From Cacconaster sp045617505 (GTDB lineage Bacteria > Bacteroidota > Bacteroidia > Bacteroidales > UBA932), in NCBI GenBank assembly GCA_045617505.1, contig JAZLIS010000087.1, positions 1 through 32,627 on the forward strand: 32,627 bases of DNA. The letters are read 5' to 3'. Below are positions 30,241 through 32,627 of the stretch, piece after piece. A program made the translations under genes and the position numbers. The stretch's first letter is position 1. Each line of letters opens with the position of its first letter. Below the pieces are notes generated by a model, which saw nothing but the letters and a program-made list of their open reading frames with translations, was not told where the DNA came from and searched no databases.

Positions 30241-32289
30241 TTACCCTATCGTGGCGCCGTTGGTGAGGGGTTCGGAGGGGGTGACAAAACGCATCTTCCC
30301 GTCGAGCTGCTTGGCCATCAGAATCATCCCCTGACTCTCAATGCCGCGTATCGTGCGGGGCTGGAGGTTGGCAAGGATGCATATCTGTTTTCCGACCATC
30401 TCTTCGGGGGTGTAGTATTCGGCGATTCCCGAAACGATGACCCTCTTGTCAAGACCGGTGTCGATGGTGAGTTTGAGAAGCTTGTCGGTCTTGGGAACAC
30501 GTTCGGCCGCAAGAACGGTCGCCGTCCTGATGTCCATCTTCTCGAATTCGTCGAAGGTGCAGGAGCCCTTGGGGGCAGCAACTTTCGGTGCCGCCGCAGC
30601 TTCCGCCGCAAGACGGGCCTGACGGATTGCTTCGAGACGGTCGAGCTGCTTCTGAATCTCCTCGTCCTCAACCTTGGAGAAGAGCAGTTCGGCCTTGTTC
30701 AGTGTATGGCCTGCAGGAATAAGGTCCGTCCTGCTCAGGTCATCCCATCCGAAGGGCTTGACATTCAGTATCCCACAGAGTTTTTCCGTAGAGAATGGAG
30801 TGAACGGTGCGAAGGCGACCGCAAGATTTGCGCAGATTTGAAGCGCAGTATTGAGAATCGCCGCGGTGCGGTCAAGGTCAGTCTTTGCCACGGCCCACGG
30901 CTCCGTGTCAGTTAGATACTTGTTGCCCAGACGGGCCAGATTCATAGCCTCCTTGAGGGCCTCGCGGAACTTGAAGTTCTCGATGTTATCCTCGATTGCG
31001 GTGCGTATGCCGGCAATCTGGGAGAGGGTCTCGCCGTCAATCGGCTCACTCTTCACAGCCTCGGGCACGACTCCTCCGAAATACTTGTGTGTCAGAACCA
31101 CAGCCCTGTTGACGAAATTGCCGAAAATCGCAACCAGTTCGCTGTTGTTCCTCGCCTGGAAATCCTTCCAGCTGAAGTCGTTGTCCTTGGTTTCGGGAGC
31201 GTTGGCGGTGAGGACGTAACGGAGAGTGTCCTGCTTCCCGGGGAAATCCTGCAAGTATTCGTGAAGCCATACAGCCCACCCCTTGGAAGTGGAAATTTTG
31301 TCTCCTTCCAGATTGAGGAATTCGTTCGCGGGGACGTTGTCGGGGAGGATGAAGCCGCCGTATGCCTTGAGCATTGCCGGGAAGACAATGCAGTGGAACA
31401 CGATGTTGTCCTTTCCGATGAAATGTATCAGACGGGTGTCCGGGCTCTTCCACCATTTCTCCCAATCGTCCGGAAGAAGTTCCATTGTGTTGGAGATATA
31501 TCCGATGGGGGCGTCGAACCAGACATAGAGAACCTTGCCTTCTGCTCCTTCAACCGGCACAGGCACTCCCCAGTCCAGGTCACGGCTCACGGCGCGGGGC
31601 TGAAGTCCGCCGTCCAGCCAGGATTTCACCTGTCCATATACGTTTGTCTTCCACTCCTTATGCCCTTCGAGAATCCATTCGCGAAGCCATCCTTCATACT
31701 GTTCCAGAGGGAGATACCAGTGCTTCGTCTTCTTCTTGACGGGCTTGGCTCCGCTGACTTTGGACTGTGGGTCGATGAGTTCCTCAGGGCTGAGGGTCGA
31801 GCCGCATTTCTCGCACTGGTCCCCGTATGCTCCGGGAGCGCCGCACTTGGGGCAGGTCCCCACAATGTAGCGGTCAGCCAGAAAGACTTTCGCCTCCGGG
31901 TCGTAGAACTGTTCGCTCTCCTTCTCCATAAACTTGCCCGCCTCGAACAGCTTGCGGAAGAATGCCGCAGCGCTCTTGTGGTGGACGTCGCTTGTGGTGC
32001 GGGAGTAGATGTCGAAATCAATCCCGAAATCGCGGAACGCGGTCTTGATGATGTTGTGGTACTTGTCAACTATATCCTGAGGAGAACACCCCTCCTTGCG
32101 GGCGGCCATTGTGACCGGAACTCCGTGCTCGTCGCTGCCGCATACGAAAAGGGTTTCGCGGCCGCGCATACGCAGGTATCTTACATAGATGTCGGCGGGA
32201 ACATAGACTCCGGCAAGGTGTCCGATGTGGACGGGGCCGTTTGCATAGGGCAAGGCGCAGGTGATGAGGGTTCTTTTGCAGTTATTCAT
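30241..32289 (-). CDS. metG: Methionine--tRNA ligase with C-terminal tRNA-binding domain
   Basis: MetG charges initiator and elongator tRNA-Met. The 682-residue protein has the HIGH motif (21-24, NGPVHIGHLAG), a zinc knuckle with Cys 146, 149, 159 and 162, KISTS (331-335) as the KMSKS equivalent, the anticodon-binding helical domain (about 390-540) and a C-terminal EMAP/OB-fold tRNA-binding domain (about 585-682, MDIRTATVLAAERVPKTDKLL) used for dimerisation and tRNA capture. An alanine-rich linker (about 560-580) joins them. An in-frame ATG exists at 32337, but the start at 32289 fits the family N-terminus and lies after the promoter. Confidence 0.97.
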   Translation of the reverse strand: MNNCKRTLITCALPYANGPVHIGHLAGVYVPADIYVRYLRMRGRETLFVCGSDEHGVPVTMAARKEGCSPQDIVDKYHNIIKTAFRDFGIDFDIYSRTTSDVHHKSAAAFFRKLFEAGKFMEKESEQFYDPEAKVFLADRYIVGTCPKCGAPGAYGDQCEKCGSTLSPEELIDPQSKVSGAKPVKKKTKHWYLPLEQYEGWLREWILEGHKEWKTNVYGQVKSWLDGGLQPRAVSRDLDWGVPVPVEGAEGKVLYVWFDAPIGYISNTMELLPDDWEKWWKSPDTRLIHFIGKDNIVFHCIVFPAMLKAYGGFILPDNVPANEFLNLEGDKISTSKGWAVWLHEYLQDFPGKQDTLRYVLTANAPETKDNDFSWKDFQARNNSELVAIFGNFVNRAVVLTHKYFGGVVPEAVKSEPIDGETLSQIAGIRTAIEDNIENFKFREALKEAMNLARLGNKYLTDTEPWAVAKTDLDRTAAILNTALQICANLAVAFAPFTPFSTEKLCGILNVKPFGWDDLSRTDLIPAGHTLNKAELLFSKVEDEEIQKQLDRLEAIRQARLAAEAAAAPKVAAPKGSCTFDEFEKMDIRTATVLAAERVPKTDKLLKLTIDTGLDKRVIVSGIAEYYTPEEMVGKQICILANLQPRTIRGIESQGMILMAKQLDGKMRFVTPSEPLTNGATIG

Positions 32290-32316
32290 ATCTTCGGGTT
32301 GATGATTGGACAGCCG

Positions 32317-32324
32317 CAAAGATA
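32317..32324 (-). promoter_or_regulatory. metG promoter -7 box
   Basis: TATCTTTG on the leftward strand (32324-32317) lies 27 bases before the metG ATG at 32289, predicting a leader of about 20 bases. The box excludes the upstream in-frame ATG at 32337 as the start. The -33 element is poor. Confidence 0.55.
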
Positions 32325-32361
32325 ATAAATATCTCAAACCGCGGGTATTGAAAACTTTATT

Positions 32362-32391
32362 TTGACTTACGGGTTAATTTTCATACCTTTG
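32362..32391 (+). promoter_or_regulatory. Near-consensus Bacteroidota promoter for a rightward RNA
   Basis: TTG (32362-32364, within TTTTGA), 19 bases, then TACCTTTG (32384-32391). This is one of the two best promoter matches in the window. Transcription should begin near 32397. No open reading frame with a plausible start follows within the window, so it probably drives a non-coding RNA or a long leader. Confidence 0.75.
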
Positions 32392-32396
32392 ACCCG

Positions 32397-32627
32397 AAAG
32401 CGTGTCTATCCTGCATTATTCATAGCCGCCACGATTTAACCTCGCTGTTGCCGTCCAAACGGCTCGGATTTCCTCGGAGCCACACGGATTTTCCGGTAAA
32501 AGCCGTTCAATGTGCCTGAAAGCAGCACTCGAAGGTGGGCGGAAAGCACAGGATTGCGTGATTTTTCAAGTGCGGAGCGCAGCAGTGCTTCCCCTGCTGG
32601 GTGGCCTGCTGGTATTAAGCGATCTTT
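32397..32627 (+). ncRNA. Candidate structured RNA (rod-like, identity unknown; may continue past the window edge)
   Basis: Four helices nest in order, forming a long interrupted rod: ATCCTG 32408-32413 with CAGGAT 32549-32554; CCGCCAC 32426-32432 with 32535-32542 (one bulge); GCTG 32444-32447 with CAGC 32523-32526; AACGGCT 32458-32464 with AGCCGTT 32501-32507. A hairpin CGGA-TTT-TCCG lies at 32485-32495. Further on, CAGCAG (32580-32585) can pair with CTGCTG at 32594-32599 or at 32606-32611. There is no coding potential, and a strong promoter precedes it. The rod shape and size are compatible with a 6S-like RNA, but I do not recognise conserved sequence; RNase P, tmRNA and SRP RNA signatures are absent. 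A long 5' leader of a gene beyond the edge is the main alternative. Confidence 0.5.

Noticed and set aside
31087..32325. Long rightward open frame (about 412 codons) opposite metG
   Set aside because: Antisense shadow of a clearly recognised, complete methionyl-tRNA synthetase.
32397..32627. Naming the right-edge RNA as RNase P, tmRNA, SRP RNA or a known riboswitch
   Set aside because: Diagnostic sequences of those RNAs were not found on either strand. CCGAGGAAATCCGAGCC on the leftward strand looks slightly like the RNase P GAGGAAAGTCC motif but is explained by a local hairpin.
1..32627. CRISPR array, tRNA genes, prophage, attachment site or replication origin
   Set aside because: Looked for regularly spaced repeats, cloverleaf signatures, phage or integrase genes and DnaA-box clusters; none seen.

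Overview
The window looks like chromosome from a member of the order Bacteroidales (phylum Bacteroidota), probably a gut or rumen lineage outside Bacteroides itself. The evidence is an Oar-type TonB-dependent receptor, GldH, a Bacteroidota-type OstA-like protein, a class I fumarase, and repeated use of the Bacteroidota promoter pattern (TTG, 19-20 bases, then TAnnTTTG) with almost no Shine-Dalgarno sequences. No rRNA, tRNA, prophage, complete insertion sequence or CRISPR array was found. Most of the window is densely packed core genome.

Layout. (1) 1-3404: a palindromic repeat, a terminator and a leftward TonB-dependent receptor gene. (2) 3545-7216, rightward: cdaA (c-di-AMP synthase), mutS2 and a small lipoprotein. 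(3) 7295-13260, rightward: a TPR protein, a U32-family enzyme, holB, ricT/PSP1, gldH and trmB. These overlap or nearly touch, with extra promoters inside the run. (4) 13261-13711: a 451-base gap with two copies of the palindromic repeat family on either side of a decayed leftward reading frame, then the guaB promoter. (5) 13712-19435, rightward: guaB, a lipoprotein, a SurA-like double-parvulin protein and an OstA-like protein, so GMP synthesis is joined to outer-membrane biogenesis. (6) 27937-19439, leftward: rlmN, two tandem patatin/beta-barrel proteins, recX, prfB (with a +1 programmed frameshift) and fumarase, six genes with gaps of at most 4 bases or overlaps. (7) 28049-30228, rightward: recA and trpS. 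(8) 32289-30241, leftward: metG. (9) 32338-32627: a near-consensus rightward promoter followed by a strongly structured, non-coding sequence that is probably an RNA gene.

Points that stand out: the repeat family whose arms carry compensatory base-pair changes; the candidate structured RNA at the right edge; four promoters whose -7 box lies only 6-10 bases before the start codon, implying leaderless or near-leaderless mRNAs (cdaA, holB, ricT, rlmN); a perfect 20-base palindrome covering the cdaA -7 box and start codon; the prfB frameshift site; and the tandem PlpD-like patatins, only one of which has a POTRA-like linker. I see no clear new multi-gene defence or metabolic system. The most likely undescribed elements are the repeat family with its coding remnant and the right-edge RNA.
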